A stretch of 64,000 nucleotides of DNA from Acanthococcus lagerstroemiae. Taxonomy: Eukaryota > Arthropoda > Insecta > Hemiptera > Eriococcidae. The translations under genes and the position numbers were made by a program. Each line of letters starts with the position of its first letter. The first letter of the stretch is position 1. Location of the stretch: NCBI GenBank assembly GCA_031841125.1, contig CM063108.1, positions 69,536,344-69,600,343 of the forward strand. The letters are read 5' to 3'. Below are positions 1 to 12,308 of the stretch, piece by piece. The notes under the pieces were generated by a model. That model was not told the DNA's origin and made no database searches. It was given only the letters and a program-made list of their open reading frames with translations.

Positions 1-58
1 ACGGCTCCGTATACAGCAATCTTGGCTCAGATGGATACGTCATGATTGCGGAAAACTC
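1..58 (-). mobile_element. RTE-like LINE fragment, cut by window edge
   Basis: The reverse complement of these bases matches the + strand at about 5397-5457, the C-terminal part of a LINE reverse transcriptase (reading RVFRNHD.SI.AKIAVY in both). It is therefore a second, oppositely oriented copy of the family at 3.0-5.55 kb, extending to the left of the window. Confidence 0.7.
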
Positions 59-249
59 TAATGCACAGCCTGGATTCCTCTCTGAATTTCAATGTCCATA
101 GCTCAAGCTGGTTACAGTGTTTTGAAGGTAGCAGGAGGACAATACATTTTCCAATGGTTTTGGCTAACGGCAAATCGTGGTTTTGTTTCTAAAAGCATCA
201 TGATCTTGGTCTTACTAGCATTTACTTTTATCTAAAATGCAGTATACTG

Positions 250-850
250 CCCTTCTAAGCCAAAAATAGGGGCCTTTATCGCCCTCTACAGTCCCCGCCA
301 CCACCGTGGTTTTCCTCCCCTTCAGGAGCTCCCTCCTCCACCATGAGTACCTCTTATAACCCCGGGCCCTTATCCACTAAAGTTTTACTGCCCCTCCAGG
401 ACCCTCACCCACCACTACCTCCTCCTTCCTCAATGGCCACCCTCTCCTACCAACCATTGCCTCCACCACGAGGACCCCTCACCTACCACTATCCCCTGGG
501 ATTTATCTCCCTTCACAGCCCCTGTCCTCACTATGGTCCTTCAACCTCCTTGAAGATCCCTGGCCATGCACCCAGGAGCTCTCAAAACCATGACCACCTC
601 TCCCCCCGAGAGCCCTTCCCCCTCAAGACCTCACCCCGCCACCAGCCCCTCCCGCACCACAGCCATTTCTCTCCCTGACCCCCCTCTCTCACCAAGAACT
701 TTCTCCTCTATCAGGTCCTCTTACTCATCTTAACCCCCTGCACCACCCAGGACCTCCATCTCCGTCCACAGCCCACGCCCCCACAGGGCCCTCCTCCCTC
801 TTCAGGAGCTTCCTCCACAACCATGAACCCCGGCTACCCCTGGGAAATTG
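250..850. repeat. Pyrimidine-rich low-complexity tract
   Basis: About 600 bp dominated by C and T with many CCTCC and CCACC words. The block CTTCAGGAGCTYCCTCC followed by ACCATGA and later CCCCGG occurs at both ends (about 322 and 802), suggesting an old ~480-bp duplication or decayed minisatellite. The proline-rich 111-codon reading frame inside it (343-678) is best explained by this composition. Confidence 0.6.
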
Positions 851-866
851 AGCAATCAAGCGGCAG

Positions 867-1110
867 GGTAGGCAACCCGCAGTGGTTTGAGATCTTAGAA
901 ATTATGGGTAATTACGTCATTATATGTCTTTTTATGCCTTATTATGTCGGTTATATCTTAAAACATGGAGATCTTTTGTGTTAAAACAGATTATGTCCTT
1001 TAAAGTAGCTGATCTGCCCTGCAATTTTTCTTATTTTTAGGTAGGCAACCCGCAGTATGCGTAATTATGTCATTATATGTCTTTTTATGTCCTATGATGT
1101 CTGTAATGTC
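867..1110 (+). repeat. Direct repeat, two units ~173 bp apart
   Basis: GGTAGGCAACCCGCAGT occurs at 867 and 1040. Both are followed within a few bases by TAATTA(C/T)GTCATTATATG and TCTTTTTATG, then a TATGTC-rich stretch ending in CTTAAAAC. It is a tandem duplication of unknown origin. Confidence 0.6.
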
Positions 1111-1121
1111 TTAAAACTTAT

Positions 1122-1258
1122 CTCTCTATATATTAAAAACCAAAACTCCTCCTCCCCCTGTCCTTGAAAGTAGCCGAGGATTTGGATATCAGGCTCCTTG
1201 GAGTTTCTTCCAGGAGGGGGAGGGGGAGGGGGAGTTTTGGTTTTTAACATATAAAGAG
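1122..1258. repeat. Foldback (inverted repeat), MITE-like
   Basis: The left arm 1122-1160 (TATTAAAAACCAAAACTCC then CTCCCCCTG) is mirrored by the right arm 1211-1258 (AGGGGGAG repeats, then AGTTTTGGTTTTTAACATA). The arms are ~37 bp with a ~50-bp loop. The right arm has an extra GGGGGA expansion. No clear target duplication was found. Confidence 0.6.
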
Positions 1259-1259
1259 A

Positions 1260-3060
1260 TTCTGTAACACCACAGTTCAAAAGCTTCTATCCTTTTTCTT
1301 TCTTGTGTTACTATTGTCCAGGTCTCACTTCCGTGCAATCATCCATCATCCATGCAATGATATATTCCAGATATTATACGTTTGGTGTATTTACTTTTCA
1401 TTTCTTATAAAAAGTATTTTTTCTTTTTTTTTCCCCCTTTTTTTTTAAAGGAAAGTACTTTTGACTTTTTACTTTCCATGTGCCCATTACTATGGCAAAG
1501 CCCCCTAGTTAGTTTCCTTCAAGAGAAAATTTTTCTAGAAAACGTAAATAAATTCTCCTGTAGTTCGTATTTTAACCCTTTCAGAATTAACAGCAGGCAA
1601 ACATGTCTACACCTAGTGATTATCTGGTCTGCTTACCCGGAGAATCATTCATATTGTTTGTTATTTCTATGACACTATAAATAGGCAGCATTTTTAATTG
1701 ATCAACGAGTGGCAAATGGGCGGTTTACTCTGATGAAACATGAGACCGGGAGGGGTTCAGTATGTTAATCATCAAAGGATTAAGAGCTCTACAAAACTAA
1801 GTTTAAGAAAAACAAATATGAAATTTTGTTCAGGTCAAACTATTTTATCGTCTCATAAGTCAAGTTTAGAGATCATCGATCATTAGCGTAAAAATGGGAA
1901 CGAATTATCGACAAATAAATTCTCGCTCGCACATGGTGATTCATGCGCCTAGTTCTTCAACCAGCTGTGAGGTCTGCAGAACAGATGCCTTTATTCGTCG
2001 CTGGTCGGTATGGGTTTTTCGTATTCTCAATCCGATAACGCGTTAACCCACGTTATTTATTTATTGACCTACACTTCTCAACTGAAAAATACAATTAATT
2101 TTAGCCAACTTGATGGCCTCCATTTGGTTGCTTAAAATGTACCAACCAGACCAAGAGCTTGGCATAACAATAGCGATAGGATATTTCAAATCGGTAAATT
2201 AACGGCTAATAAAATCAACACGATGTGCCTATCCTACGCGCACCGTGTACCGACGAATTATTAATTACCAGCGTTACTGAGCACTGTCAGCAATTCGGTG
2301 AGAAAAAGTGTAGGTTACAAAGGAAAAGAAACAGTTGTTTCGGAGCACCCTGTATGGCGGATGAAAGACAAATCGGTACCGTTACGTAAGTTTTTTCTAC
2401 TTTTTTTCTTTCTTTTTCATTCTTCCTGCTCAAGATTTGTTTAGAATATTCACGGGTTCCAACGCCGTGTAAGTTGTCTAGTCCGTCGGCTCTTGCGGTT
2501 ATTTTTACACTCGTTAATAGAAACCACAAATATTATTAGCCTCCGCTCTACAAGTTCGTGAGTTTGTATGTCCGTTCATTACTCTGTAATACGCTCCTAA
2601 TATAATCGGCGTTGCACTTGACCCAGCCGAAGAAGAGCCGATTCGTGGCCGTTCTACGAGAACGTGCAATGTCAGCACATTACCAACTGATTATATACAT
2701 TTTACGAGCGCCTATCTATATTTTCTGTACGTTTCGTCGTCGAATTGAAATTCAAAAGAACGGCAATGCTGGCGTGAACTTGGCTGGCAAGTAATAATTT
2801 CGAACACCTTTGGTGAGTTAAGCGTATACATCGTGCCCTTTACACACGCGGCCGGAGTAGATTCGCTCTCGGCCTTTTTAGTCGACATCCAATGCACTTA
2901 TCCAGTTGATCGTGTGCGTGATTCCGGGTCTTCGGGTTCCGTTTACTAGAATGCGAATTGAGTTTCGTGTAACCGACAGATTACGACGCCTCGGATTTTA
3001 TATCGTCTCGGGATTTACAGTTCGACTGGGGGGAAGGCGCGCGAGAAACAAAATAAACCT
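1260..3060. other. Intergenic, nothing recognised
   Basis: No host exon, RNA gene or clear transposon is seen. Scattered ORFs under 100 codons show no family features. The stretch 1700-3060 is less repetitive than its surroundings and could hold regulatory sequence, but that is only an impression from composition. Confidence 0.4.
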
Positions 3061-3108
3061 TCGGCCGGCCGAGTATTACGTAGACTTGGAAAAAGCATTC
3101 GATAATGT

Positions 3109-4754
3109 CAGCGGTGGCAGCCTAGATTTTTTTGAGGTGTAGCAAAACTCCATTTTGACGAGAATAAAAAAATTGATCATTTTTCGGGGTGGAGCAAAAA
3201 TTTCACTATCATCAAAATCACCCTCTCCCTCCGAAAAAAAAGTTCTTATTTTATTTCAACAGCAAACGAACAAACAAGCGAAAATAAATGTTACAAAACC
3301 AGAGACGAAACTTGACTTTCAGTTTGGGAGGGGGGGGGGGAAGAAAATTTGCCGACAAATATTTTTCGAAAACTAAAAATTCATCGACAAATTATTTTTT
3401 TTAAGTGAAAATTTGCTGATTTTTTAATGAAAATATTTTTAAGTGAAAAAAAAACAAACAAACGCTCTTAGAAAATGAAAAATTCAAATGAACAGTTTCA
3501 AAATTTGCCGACTGCCAAATTATTGGGACTATCCCGTCTTTACACATGCAGATTGGAACCTTATCCCCCAAGCACTCACATTTGCGCACATGAATACACC
3601 CTAGGGGGAGGGTAAGCTGGAAAGGATATCAGGAATACTTATGAGGAATACACAACTTCCTTTACACATTAAAGTGGTCGTTATTTACTCTTGGTGATAT
3701 TTTTTTCTAAATTTTCTCTAATGCGTTTCTAAATTGGTTCCAATAAAATTAAATTAAAATTAGAAAACCTACCAAGTTTCAGGTCGATCAGATTGGGGGA
3801 ATCTGGGCCACAAGCTCCTTTTCGTTCTTGTCTGTTGTGGGGAAAACACATGGAGTTTTGACTTTTGTTTCAGACTAAATTTCCCTCTTATATTCACCAG
3901 GACCAAAGCCCGTAAATTAAACAATAGAACATTCGCTATCGGATTCAACTTGTGACATTGGAAAATAAGTCTTTCACTTTCAACTTTTAGATTTTAATAA
4001 AATGTTCAAGTTTCTCAAATTTCAGGCTCTAGGTCAAAGAGAGAATCTAGCAAAATCAGAATAGTCATCGAAATTCAAGATTCGATCTTCGAAATGTCTT
4101 CCAGATTTTAGCTTTGTTTCAACCTTTCAAATAACGGTCGATACTTAGCTTGAAACCTTCGGCTTTTGACTGACTAGTTTCTGACAAGAGTCCAGGGTAC
4201 TCCATTTTCAGAAACGAAATTTGATTGTCAGTTTGGGGCGACGGAGAAGAAAAATTTGCCGACAAATATTTTTTTAAACTAAGAATTTGCCGACAAAATC
4301 TTAAAAAATTTAAAAATTTGCCGATTTTTAATCGAAATATTTTTTAATTGAAAAAGAAATGAACAAACATTCATAAAAAATGAAAAATTCAAAAGAACAA
4401 CTTCAAGATTTGCCGACTGCAAAATTATTAAAGGGGGTGTTTCAACCCCCACTCCCCCGATAGTTTCGCCACGTAACAAAATGAACACAATTGGCGAACA
4501 TATAACTGACACATGCACTTGTGACAACCTTTCAACGCAAAAATTCTCTACTTATTTTACGACTACTGCAAAACCTGTCTGTATAGACTCTTAGATGAAG
4601 ATGATTTTGGATTAAAAAGTTTTTAAAAAAAAGGGAGATTTTTTGGGGTGTAGCAAACATTTTTGAAGGGTAGAAAACGTTTTTCCGAGGGGTAGCAAGC
4701 TGTTTTGGGGTGTAGCATCTTGCTACACACGCTATACAAAGGCTGCCACCGCTG
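3109..4754. mobile_element. Non-autonomous hAT-type DNA transposon, 1646 bp, with 8-bp TSD
   Basis: The ends are perfect inverted repeats: CAGCGGTGGCAGCC at 3109-3122 and GGCTGCCACCGCTG at 4741-4754. The element is flanked by an exact 8-bp target duplication GATAATGT (3101-3108 and 4755-4762). Eight-bp duplications and CAG...CTG ends are hAT hallmarks. Subterminal GTGTAGCAA/GGTAGCAA words recur near both ends (3136-3146, 4648-4660, 4689-4697, 4715-4722), as hAT transposase binding sites often do. No transposase ORF is present, so it moved with help from another element. Confidence 0.93.
3305..4437 (+). repeat. Internal ~225-bp direct duplication in the hAT element
   Basis: About 3305-3530 and 4210-4437 are diverged copies of one segment. 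Both start near a GAAACNAAANTTGA word, continue through AAATTTGCCGACAAATATTT, ATGAAAAATTCAAA and GAACA, and end at TTTGCCGACTGCNAAATTATT. The spacer is ~680 bp of unrelated sequence. Confidence 0.75.
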
Positions 4755-5091
4755 GATAATGTAGATATAGAAACGCCTTACGGAGTGGGTTGGAAAAGTC
4801 TGGCTGCCCTCAGAGGATGTTGCAGGTGATTGTGGATCTACATGCTGAATACACAGCGAGAATTGTGGTCAAGGTCCCAGCTCCCCTTTCCAAACGTGCT
4901 GCGGAGTCCGGCAAGGATACGTGTTAGCCCTACACTTTTCATAGCATTCACAAATGCAGTGCTGCACCTTGTTAACACAAAATTAACAGCCAGAAAAGTG
5001 TGTATCAGATCGAGGAGTTCTGGAGATATACTGTATTTGATTTACAACACCTAAAGGCAACCTCTCCCTATTCTGAGGCAGGTCCATTCGT

Positions 5092-5160
5092 GACGTTTCC
5101 GGGGTAGGGGGTGCGGTGTCCCGGAGCCAATTTGGCATGCCCTCATCGCCATACGCCCCT
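5092..5160 (-). mobile_element. Truncated SINE-like copy inside the LINE remnant
   Basis: On the + strand, TTCCGGGGTAGGGGGTGCGG through GGCATGCCCTCATCGCCATA matches the terminal ~70 bp of the 280-bp SINE-like family found at 30938, 34331 and 54016. Only this end is present. It interrupts the LINE between RT motifs. Confidence 0.7.
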
Positions 5161-5559
5161 CTATCATCGAAACCTCTGAATGTAAAAGAAATGAACATCT
5201 TGGAGCTTTAGTACGCGGATGACTGTACACCAACTTCAGGAAACAATCACGTGCTTCAACGATGCATACACTGCACTCGGGATGAAAGTAAATGCTAGCA
5301 AGACCAAAAAGGATCCTGATGCTATCAGAAACAAAATCATAGTTAGCAGTTGGTCAAGACACACTGGAATATGTATCCTCCACCAGCTACCTTGGGAAAC
5401 TGAGGCAAAGAGTTTTCCGCAATCATGACATATCCATCTCAGCCAAGATAGCTGTATACATAGGCGTTACTATACTAACTCGCCTTTATAGCAGTGGAAC
5501 GTGGACTCTATATCGAAAACAAATTAGGCAGCCAGAAAAGACCTAACAGTAGCAGCATA

Positions 5560-6310
5560 AAAGGGGGAATGAAAAGGAACAGTTTCTTTTGTTTTGAAGG
5601 GTACATATCATTTCACGACGTTTGAGTAAAAATGGCACATAAGAGAGTATGTGCCCTTTATAAGGCGACCACGGATTTAGATTCTGCGTTCATTGCTGCA
5701 TCAGTGAATACTTTCCCCAGTTCTGTAACGTGATTGGTTGTCGAGTTATCTGCGGTTGAAATACAGAAGTAGAGAGAACACTGTACTTTACTTTGTTCGA
5801 ATGAGATAGTATAATTAGATAGAATGTGAGTGACGTGGTGGAAAAATTAAACAAAAATACTGGTGTTATACGGATTGTGAAGTAAAACAGTATTTTCAGC
5901 ACATTTCATAGAACTAAATGTTTCCAGTTTGATGTAAAATTTACAATGTCTCTCAAGAAACGGGAGGTGGGAGTCGAAGAATGGAAGCATACAAAGAACA
6001 AAGAAGCAGCAAGAGAACGACGCGGTGAGGAGTATTTCTTTCGTACCTACTTTAATATTATAATACAAAAAATATAGTACATTAATCGATGGAACATCCA
6101 ACCTTGTCGTGAGGGGGGGGGGGAATTTTCCGGGCCCGGACTTTCAGGAGGGCCCGATATTTTTAAAAGACCTGAATTTCAACACTTACAGTTACATCAT
6201 ACTGTTCATCAAATAAGCAATCACTCCTTACACAATGAAAGAAACCTCTTATCTCGTAGCTTATAATTTTTTCCCATCTAACAAAAGAACAACTTGAACT
6301 GAAAGGAGAG
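5560..6310. other. Intergenic, nothing recognised
   Basis: AT-rich sequence with a poly-G run at 6111-6121, followed by a GC-rich GGGCCCGG word. No gene or clear element ends were identified. Confidence 0.4.
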
Positions 6311-6315
6311 GGGGA

Positions 6316-6690
6316 CCGTGGAAATTCCCCCAGGCTCTCTTTTTCTCTCTACGGGACTGTTTGGATGGTTCAAATTAAGCTCCTCAGCTATTATTCTGAT
6401 TGTCCGACGTCGATTAGGCCTCACCAGGTTTTTCACTTTGTTCACACTTTCATTCGTTTTTGCTGAGGAAGAGTTCTCACAGCGAGGCAGACTGCAACTA
6501 TTTCACGACCCTTTAAAAAAGTCTTATACCAATGAAGAAGCAATCCTTTCAAGAGAGAATGGTCTTCATAAGTCTGTTTCAATTTGTTAATAAATGTCCG
6601 TGGCGGTTTCGTTGGATCTGATGCGAAATTTGAATATTTCGCACGTCCATTTTCGTAACGCATAGTTGATACACCTACTTTTAAAAAAAA
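6316..6690 (-). pseudogene. Mariner-family transposase N-terminal fragment
   Basis: Read on the minus strand with frameshifts, the fragment gives FKFRIRSNETATD, then INKLKQTYEDHSLLKGLLLH, WYKTFLKGRE and, in another frame, NKVKNLVRPNRRRTIRIIAE plus ELNLN. This is the paired helix-turn-helix DNA-binding region of mariner transposases: the KFxxRxxKTATET, W(Y/H)KxFxxGRE and RRxTxRxIAEELN motifs in the right order and spacing. It stops after the second HTH; the DDE catalytic core is absent. At least two frameshifts make it non-functional. Confidence 0.75.
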
Positions 6691-6779
6691 GTGATAAACT
6701 GAGAATTGAAAACGGAGTGAACACACTGTTCGGAACTTGCACTGTAGATAAACGAGGGACGCCCGTCACCTCCGAATGG

Positions 6780-9220
6780 GAGGGGGAAGGGAAGCCAACA
6801 TAAAGTGTTGCCGAGTTATGAGACCATTCTCATTACTTTTTAGACAGACCTCGTACAATATGAATATAATTTTAACGGTTTGAAAGATAGCTGAATTACA
6901 CATATGATCTTACACTGATGTAAACATGAGGTTATCTGGGGTAAGAGAGGGGCTCAATACACGTATCGAGAAAGATAGTTGAACTTATTAGAAAATCGTT
7001 AAAAGTAGTGTTCTAGCGTTTCAAAAGTACCCACGCTTACCCCTTTTGCTAACTTTTTAGGAAGTTGAAACCCTCTCCCCTTTCTCAAAATATTTTCTTC
7101 GTCTTCAAAAATCTCAAGTATTATGAGACGTAAAAAAATGTTCTCAACGAAAAGTTGTTCTACACTACGTTCTCTATAAAAATGGTTTCCCGTTATTTTT
7201 TCGTACCTACCCCATAGGGTCATAAATAGAGGAAGGGGGCAGGGTTCAAAATGAGTCTTCTCAGTAGTCTAATTTAACGAGGAGAAAAACAATTTTTCAG
7301 TTTTTTTCTCAATTCACGGAATTTTGAAAATCGGAAAAGTTCAAATTTTATTTACTCGACTTCACTACCTCCATAGCTTTTGATCCATGTAATGTTTTAC
7401 CCCCTCGCCTTCAACTTTCGAATACCACATATACGAAATCGGGTATTTTGGTGTTTCAATAGTTAGGACCAGCAGTATTTTGGGAGAAGTTTCGAGCTTA
7501 TAAAGTATACAAACATTTTATAGAGATATCGGTAGCGGGAATCCAAGAACCTCGGATTAAATTTTAACTTCAGTCTACTCCAAAGTTAAGAATTGTGGCT
7601 CTAGAGGTAGGGTTAAGGTCAAAAAATGTCATAAAATACAATACACATAGGGTTTTCAAAGTTGCTGAATCAATTTTTTATATTATGTTAACTTTATTTT
7701 CATAACTGTGGCATTTGGGAAAGGGGGAGGAGGAGCCAAAATTGAAAATAACGAAAAATACAGCAGTCACATTATACAAGACGGGTACCAAATGTAGGGT
7801 ATGCAAGATCATTGAAATTGTTTTTATGCTCATTCTGACCTATATTATTTATAACTGTGACTGTAAGGTCAGCAGCTGCGTCCGAGGGAGAGAGTAGGTT
7901 ACAAGAGTTACAAATTTGAATTGACATACAAAAAAAAAAGTTAAAAAAAAGTTTTCGTCTTTAAACTCTTTAAATACCGACCTGACAAGCAAAACACTTC
8001 GAGAGATACTTCGTAAAATTCGTTTTTAAAATTTTTTAAGGCGGGTTTCATCATTTTGGTCACCAAGGCCGGTGCGAACAAAAATATTGGGAAAAGGGCA
8101 TATAAGACAGAAATGCCGACAAAAATTCTAAAAAATTTGACAAACAAAAAAGAAGATCCTCACTGCTCCAGTTTTGCCGACTGATTACTGAATCGTCCCG
8201 TCCAGAAATGCCGACTTGGAAAATGATTAGAGTGTGCCCCGGACACCATCCCATAGCGTGAGCCGATCTTGGTCACGGTGTTCGGTTCAAGCTGCTTTTG
8301 GATGTTTTTAGTCAGTTTAAATTCAATTTTAGTTCTTTTTGGACAAACTTTGTCATTGCATCAATTTTGAATCAAGATTTCCATCTTCACGGTTTTTCAA
8401 TTGATTTTTTAACCTATCAAAAATCAGCTATTACTCTCGACCCAAAACTGTGGGAATGGGAAGGCCGAGGAGCGAGAAAGAATGTACGAATTGGGAAAAG
8501 AATCCTATTAAATTTCAGCGAAATGATAGTGAGTAGTGGTGGTTAAAGGCTTTAAAGAAATTTTGCAAGTACTATTTTCAAGTAGCAAGGCAACAAAACC
8601 GTTTTAATACTCGTCGAAAAAATTTGAAATTTTTTCGCTCCAGCCTTATACTTACTGGGTCTTACAAGTCACTGATTTAACTTTCCGGCAGTTTTGTGTA
8701 CTTGAAAAAATGGAATTCATCGGGTGAGGAAGGGTAAAAAATGTAAGGCCGAAAAAGGCGATGTCATTATCCTTCAGGTTCGAAAGACACAATTTATTTT
8801 TAATAACAGTTTGACCAGCATGGACAATAAGCGCTAAAAATGGATACGAATATTTGCCCTTTTTATTCTTTTCATTTTAGGCAGAAAACAGGACCGAACA
8901 GCTCAGCCGTTCATGTTAATACCATTTGAACTTCTGACTGCTTCCATTTTTTATAATCCTCATTATCAAGTGTACTGCGCAAGTTTTAGAATTTAATAGG
9001 CCGTGCTTCTGAAATTAATGGAATAATGGAAATGGCGGCGTGACTTTTTTCCACTTTAAATGGGTGAATGGGTTACTGAGGTTACTAAGAAGGATTCGCA
9101 GAATAAAACTGCTCACATGTAAAATAAGGCTAATAGGTCGTTTCTTTTGAAACTTTTTGATCAGATGAAATACCCATTAAACTAGACTCGTAAAAATATA
9201 CGCTGAACATTTTTATTACA
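6780..9220. other. Intergenic, AT-rich, no recognised gene
   Basis: No coding signature was found. A stretch near 8111-8240 shares the words ATGCCGACNNAAAATT and TTTTGCCGACTG with the hAT element at 3.1-4.75 kb and may be a distant relative. Several runs such as TTTTCAAAATTTTG are low-complexity. Confidence 0.4.
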
Positions 9221-9240
9221 GCGACTATTATAGGTACGTT

Positions 9241-9379
9241 TTGATGGTTCTGTATATAACAACACTGATTGTTCGTGATAAATTTACAAAGCTAAAGAAT
9301 GCACAGCGGAAATCACAGACAGACTTCAAGATCGATGCCATTCAACTAGTTCGCAGAATTCGACCAATCATTGATCAGG
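9241..9379 (+). other. Weak candidate exon or ORF
   Basis: A 45-codon open stretch starts at an ATG (9243), 30-40 bp after a TTATTACAG acceptor-like site, and runs directly into CAG|GTATACG, a plausible splice donor. It encodes a basic, helical-looking peptide (RDKFTKLKNAQRKSQTDF). No family is recognised and no partner exon was found, so it may be chance. Confidence 0.15.
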
Positions 9380-9399
9380 TATACGTCTAGACTTGCTGA

Positions 9400-10790
9400 A
9401 AAATTTACGGAAATTTGTAATTTTTCAACGTCATCCGAGTGTCAACGCTCTGATCTTTTCAACAGATTACTATAATTTGGAGATTTAAAAGAAGTCTAGC
9501 TAGATAGTGAAGAGTTCTTCCGATTATCTCATTTTTACGGAGGTCTTCGAGAGAAGGTAAAAGCCTCGTGATATTCTTCCTCGAGGCAAGAGAATATTCC
9601 ATAAAACTGCCTAAAAATATTGAATCCACAGTTAGGTACGCAGTGCATGTCCGCTTGACCTTCCCTTCCGCATAGATTTCGTAATCATTCGAGAAAATTT
9701 TAGTTTATCCATCAGTTTTCTACAATTCTGGTAATTAAATATAAAATTAATGATTCACCATTTGAGCTCGTGATAATACAACGAAGTTTTCTCACGATTG
9801 ATTAGCAAGTTAGTGAACAATGACGCAGTGCGACTATAAAATTAATCGTTAATCGTCGGACACTACCAATCAGTAAATTTACGACGAATGGTAGAATCAT
9901 CGTGTACACGACTTCCTTGTAATTTAAGATAACTTGATGCGAGAATACTGCAGAAATTTTTCTGCAGGAGATTCATTGCTAGACTAATCGCTGGCATGAG
10001 TCAAAGTAAAATTGGGTGTATATAACTGAATATCTGATCACGTACACAGTTTTGCAGAATAATTATACCAGAATTTGCCAAAAATACGGACTGAGATAGC
10101 CTGATGGAATGCGGCAATTGGAATTACGGAGCCATCTCCTTTTTCAGAACCTCAACACTGACCTTAAGTTGGTAGCTTTGAGTTAGCTTTTATTTCACAC
10201 ATCTGCTCTTCAAATTTTTTTTCAGAGCCTCGGCTCTCAGCTCTGACTTTTAGAAATTTGGTGGCTCTGATCTGCTTTAGGCTCTTACTCCAGTTTTAAC
10301 TCCACAGCCCTGGTATACATATACCCGTTTGCTACTCGACAGACCTTTGAATTTCTCTCAATGAAAACCGTCAATTTCCTATACTTCACTATGCTGACTA
10401 TACGTGTTTTTTCAAAATTATGATACTTCGATCATCCATATTTTAAATATCAATACTTCGAGCTATGATGCTTTCATGTTTCAGTACGTTAAGATCGAAA
10501 GACTGAAATTTCAAGTTTCAATTTCAAATCCGCCTAAACTATCAAGCAGATGTAGTCACGAGAAATGGGGCATTTTGTACTTTTGTAAGTAGAGTAACTT
10601 AAAGGATGGTACCAAACAGTTTCCGCTTCCGAATACAAGAGGACAAATGAGATGAAAAAATTATTCGCTTTAGTAGTTGTCATATGAGTTACCGGCGTAA
10701 CAAGCAGAAGAAATGAAAAAAAAAGAGGGAAGGAAGAACCAGTAGGTCAGTGAAAAAAGACATGTTCCCTGTAACGTTTGTACAAGTTTT
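9400..10790. other. Intergenic, nothing recognised
   Basis: No coding or repeat signature strong enough to name. Around 10140-10310 there is a run of GGCTCTGA and AGCTC words of unknown meaning. Confidence 0.35.
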
Positions 10791-12308
10791 AATGTACATT
10801 CCTCCCTGTATATGTGCTACCTTGGAGTGGCGAGGGGCTTAAAGAAAAATTAAAGGCATTTAGGGGAAGGAAAACTCAAACAAATAAACCCTGATGAAAG
10901 CAAGGAGAAACTAAATCAGTATTCTATCAGTATTCTTCCCTGATGATGCGTCTCCACCACCACAATTATGATGGCAAAAATCACTAAGTAAATAATAATT
11001 GCGGACGTAAAATGTCTCCCATTCAACTACTATCAGCATTGAGAATATAGAGACATGAAATGTAATAAGGATGCTGAATAAGGTAAGCAAATTAGAAAAC
11101 ATATAATGAAAGAGATGAAAACATTCAAGTTAGATATACTAGGAATAATTAGTGAAATGAGATGACCAGAAGAAAATTATTTTTGGGGTGGGGGAGTATA
11201 GAATAATTAATACAGCTGCGGAAAGAGGGCAAGCAGGCGTAGGTATTATTATGAATAAAATTGTAGGGAAAGAGTGCAAAGTTATACTCAACATAGTGAA
11301 ATAATATTAATGGTGAGAATATCAGCTACATCAGTATCTTTAGTGATAGTCCAAGTATATACGCCAACAGGAAGTTATAGTGAAGAAGAAGAAGAGAAGA
11401 TGTATGAAGAAATTGACATGCACTGTTTAAAAATCATGAGAGAAAAACTACACTAGGAAAAGCTCAGGAGATGAAAGAAGACATTAAATTAATAGATTAT
11501 ATGTATTATCTATTATGAAGAGAAGAAGATGTAAAAATCAAATACTGGATGGTAAGACATACCCAGGAGCGGATGTAGATAGTGAGCACAATTTAGTAGT
11601 AATGAAATGTAAGTTTAAATTCAAAAAGATGAACGAGAAGAAAGAAAAAACAAAATGGAATTTGGAGATATTAAAAGAGGTGAAGAAAAGAGAAGAATAT
11701 CAAAAAGAAATAACGAAAGAACTTTGTAAATCACAGGAAGGAAATGATATTGAAGAGGAGTGGATAGTACAAAAAAAAGCAATAAATTTGGCAGCAAGGA
11801 AGAAAACAGGTACTCAAATAATAGGAAACCATGGGCGAAAAGTGAAATATTAGATTTAATGGAAGAAAGTATAAACAAGACTATGGAAAAGAAAGAAAGG
11901 AAAAATATGATACTTTGAAAATCAAAGAAAATGAGAATTTAAGAAGGCAAAAGAAAAATGGATTAATCAAACTTGTGAGGAAATTGAGGAGCAAATGAAA
12001 GCAGGAAAAACCAATCAGTAACATAACAAAAAGCAAGAAGAAAGAAAACAAATAATTTAACTGGTGGAAAAGGAAAACTATTGGGCTCTAAAAAAGACAA
12101 AGCAAAAAGATGGATTTATGTTGCAAAACAGTATAAGAATGGACCAGGTATATAGGTAAATGTATAGAAATAGAAAATAACGTGGAAGATGAAGAAAGAA
12201 GAGATCCTACTTTGAGATCAGAATTTGATAAAGCTTTGAAGGAAATAGAAGTAGGTAGAGCGGAAGGAGTTGCTGAAATTGCTAGTGAATTATTTAGGAA
12301 AGCAAACG

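Larger units (their letters stand above)
3062..5550 (+). mobile_element. RTE-like LINE reverse transcriptase remnant, interrupted
   Basis: The left part reads YYVDLEKAFDNV (3074-3108), the RT motif with the first catalytic Asp. After the hAT-type insertion (3109-4754) the same frame resumes at 4763 with DIETPYGVGWK. Later pieces show a degraded GVRQG motif (~4898-4915), a degraded YADD block (~5211-5222), LQETITCFNDAYTALGMKVN (5234-5293), and the thumb/C-terminal signature ending GTWTLYRKQIRQ (to ~5535). Stops and frameshifts are common, so it is dead. It lacks the endonuclease half. Family assignment (RTE-like) rests on the C-terminal motif only. Confidence 0.8.

Noticed and set aside
343..678. 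Proline-rich 111-codon ORF
   Set aside because: It lies wholly in a C/T-rich low-complexity tract; the Pro/Ser/Leu bias follows from base composition.
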